Positions 63,048 to 64,000 of a DNA stretch of 64,000 nucleotides are shown one piece after another (position 1 is the first letter of the stretch; each line of letters starts with the position of its first letter). The stretch covers positions 3,478,563 to 3,542,562 of the forward strand of contig NC_071348.1 of NCBI RefSeq assembly GCF_027744825.2, written 5' to 3'. The position numbers were made by a program, and so were the translations under genes. Under the pieces are notes generated by a model. That model searched no databases, had not been told where the DNA came from, and saw only the letters and a program-made list of their open reading frames with translations. The DNA comes from Synchiropus splendidus (lineage: Eukaryota; Chordata; Actinopteri; Syngnathiformes; Callionymidae).

Positions 63048-64000
63048 TCATGGAATACCAAGTGGGATTGTAAACGATATGTAGTCTCCTGTTGCGCCCC
63101 ACTCTGCCCTGTAGTGTTGGTAAATGGTGATCCATGTGGTGAGAACCGCTACCCACAGGAGCACTCCCAGTGCCGAGCGCTTCACATCTATAGGAGAATG
63201 AACAGAAAATAATGACTGAAAGGGCTTGTCGGTAATAAAACAGGCTTAAAATACTGGCTGCATAACACACGGTTATCTCACCACCTATTCTTGTTATTCT
63301 TCTACAGGTTGAGGCATTATGAGCGGGAGGGGTGGCTTCTATGAATAGTGTAGGCTTCAGAGCTGTCAGTGCTGCCTCACAATACACTTGTATGACCGTT
63401 ACCATAATGTTGATGTTGTTTTTAAGACGCCATGTTTCACAGGTCAACGGTCATACAGAGCTGGGGTCCAGTTACACAAGGGACATTTCTGCGTGTGCGG
63501 AAATTATGTAATTGGCGCCACCGTGAGAGGTACACATTTGGCATGAGAGGCATTCGGAGGGTTCAGAGTGCTAGATCAAGGAAACCTTTTGTATTAATAG
63601 CTGGGTGATTCAACCACAGGTGTCGAGGTTGTATTGTTTGAACCTCTTATAAATAGTTTATCAGTGACAGTGACCTAATCTTTGTTATTAAATACTACAC
63701 AAGAGATCACTCCGCTGAGACAGAGGTTATATTTATGCTGTTTCTATCCTGGTTACTTTTGATACAAGGCTTTTACATAGAACACAGTGGGAAGTCCCTA
63801 CAACCTGATAAAGGTTAGGCACCTTACAACACATTTTAATGTACACTGCATCACATTTAAGCGTATATAAGAAAGCAAACAGCTTACTACTTACAACTCT
63901 TTATCTGGAGTTGCTCCGTGTAGGCAGGTTTTACAAAGGCCTCTTTGAAAAACCACACCACATTTACAAGCCAGAGAAATGGCAGAAAAGCAAATCCACC
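63048..64000 (-). CDS. psenen: Presenilin enhancer 2 (PEN-2), gamma-secretase subunit, 5' end outside window
   Basis: Two exons are visible on the minus strand: one running in from beyond 64000 to 63895, and the last, 63187-63048. The first reads [20 protein letters not shown] then [15 protein letters not shown]; the second begins, with the split Tyr, [20 protein letters not shown] and ends [13 protein letters not shown]. This is the PEN-2 signature: a hairpin of short helices and the long third helix with the [10 protein letters not shown] end that is needed for complex stability. PEN-2 joins presenilin, nicastrin and APH-1 and is required for presenilin endoproteolysis; it works in ER, Golgi and plasma membranes. 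The N-terminal residues (about 20) lie outside the window. Confidence 0.95.

Overview
This window is vertebrate nuclear DNA, almost certainly from a teleost fish. Genes are split by short introns with GT-AG (once GC-AG) ends. There are long CA, TA and ATCT microsatellites, LINE and hAT remnants and fold-back elements, and the proteins are vertebrate families. No bacterial, organellar or viral gene set is present. All exon models below were built by hand from splice signals, reading-phase continuity and protein family resemblance; the phases close exactly in every complete model.

Layout. 1-9.4 kb: no gene that I can support, several microsatellites. 9.4-24.4 kb: a tandem array of five plus-strand Ly6/uPAR (LU) genes, each with five exons and two ten-cysteine LU domains; three keep a GPI-type hydrophobic tail and two have lost it. 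A LINE fragment, an 830-bp ATCT array, fold-back elements and a perfect TATA-containing hairpin lie between or inside them. 25.3-29.4 kb: a small uncharacterised gene with an N-myristoylation motif, then a tandem duplication that fused its 3' end to a copy of the first exon of the next gene. 29.1-35.7 kb: two tail-to-tail immunoglobulin receptor genes of the Siglec/CD22/MAG type (one with four Ig domains, one with a single V domain), both keeping the V-set arginine used for sialic acid. 36.5-40.6 kb: a ten-exon TBC-domain RabGAP. 43.1-46.7 kb: hspa8-type Hsc70 with a perfect heat-shock element. 47.1-48.6 kb: a chymotrypsin-like digestive protease. 49.4-51.1 kb: a formyl-peptide/chemerin-receptor-like GPCR. 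51.9-52.2 kb: an unrecognised cysteine-rich terminal exon. 53.0-64.0 kb: lin37, proser3, hspb6 and the 3' part of psenen.

The block psenen-hspb6-proser3-lin37 matches the neighbourhood of these genes on human chromosome 19q13.12, where CD22 and MAG also lie, so the right part of the window and the Ig genes look like ancient conserved synteny. The Ly6 array and the Ig genes look like lineage-specific, fast-evolving surface or secreted immune-type proteins. The genes are not one pathway: lin37 belongs to the MuvB/DREAM cell-cycle complex, psenen to gamma-secretase, hspa8 and hspb6 to protein folding, and the protease to digestion.
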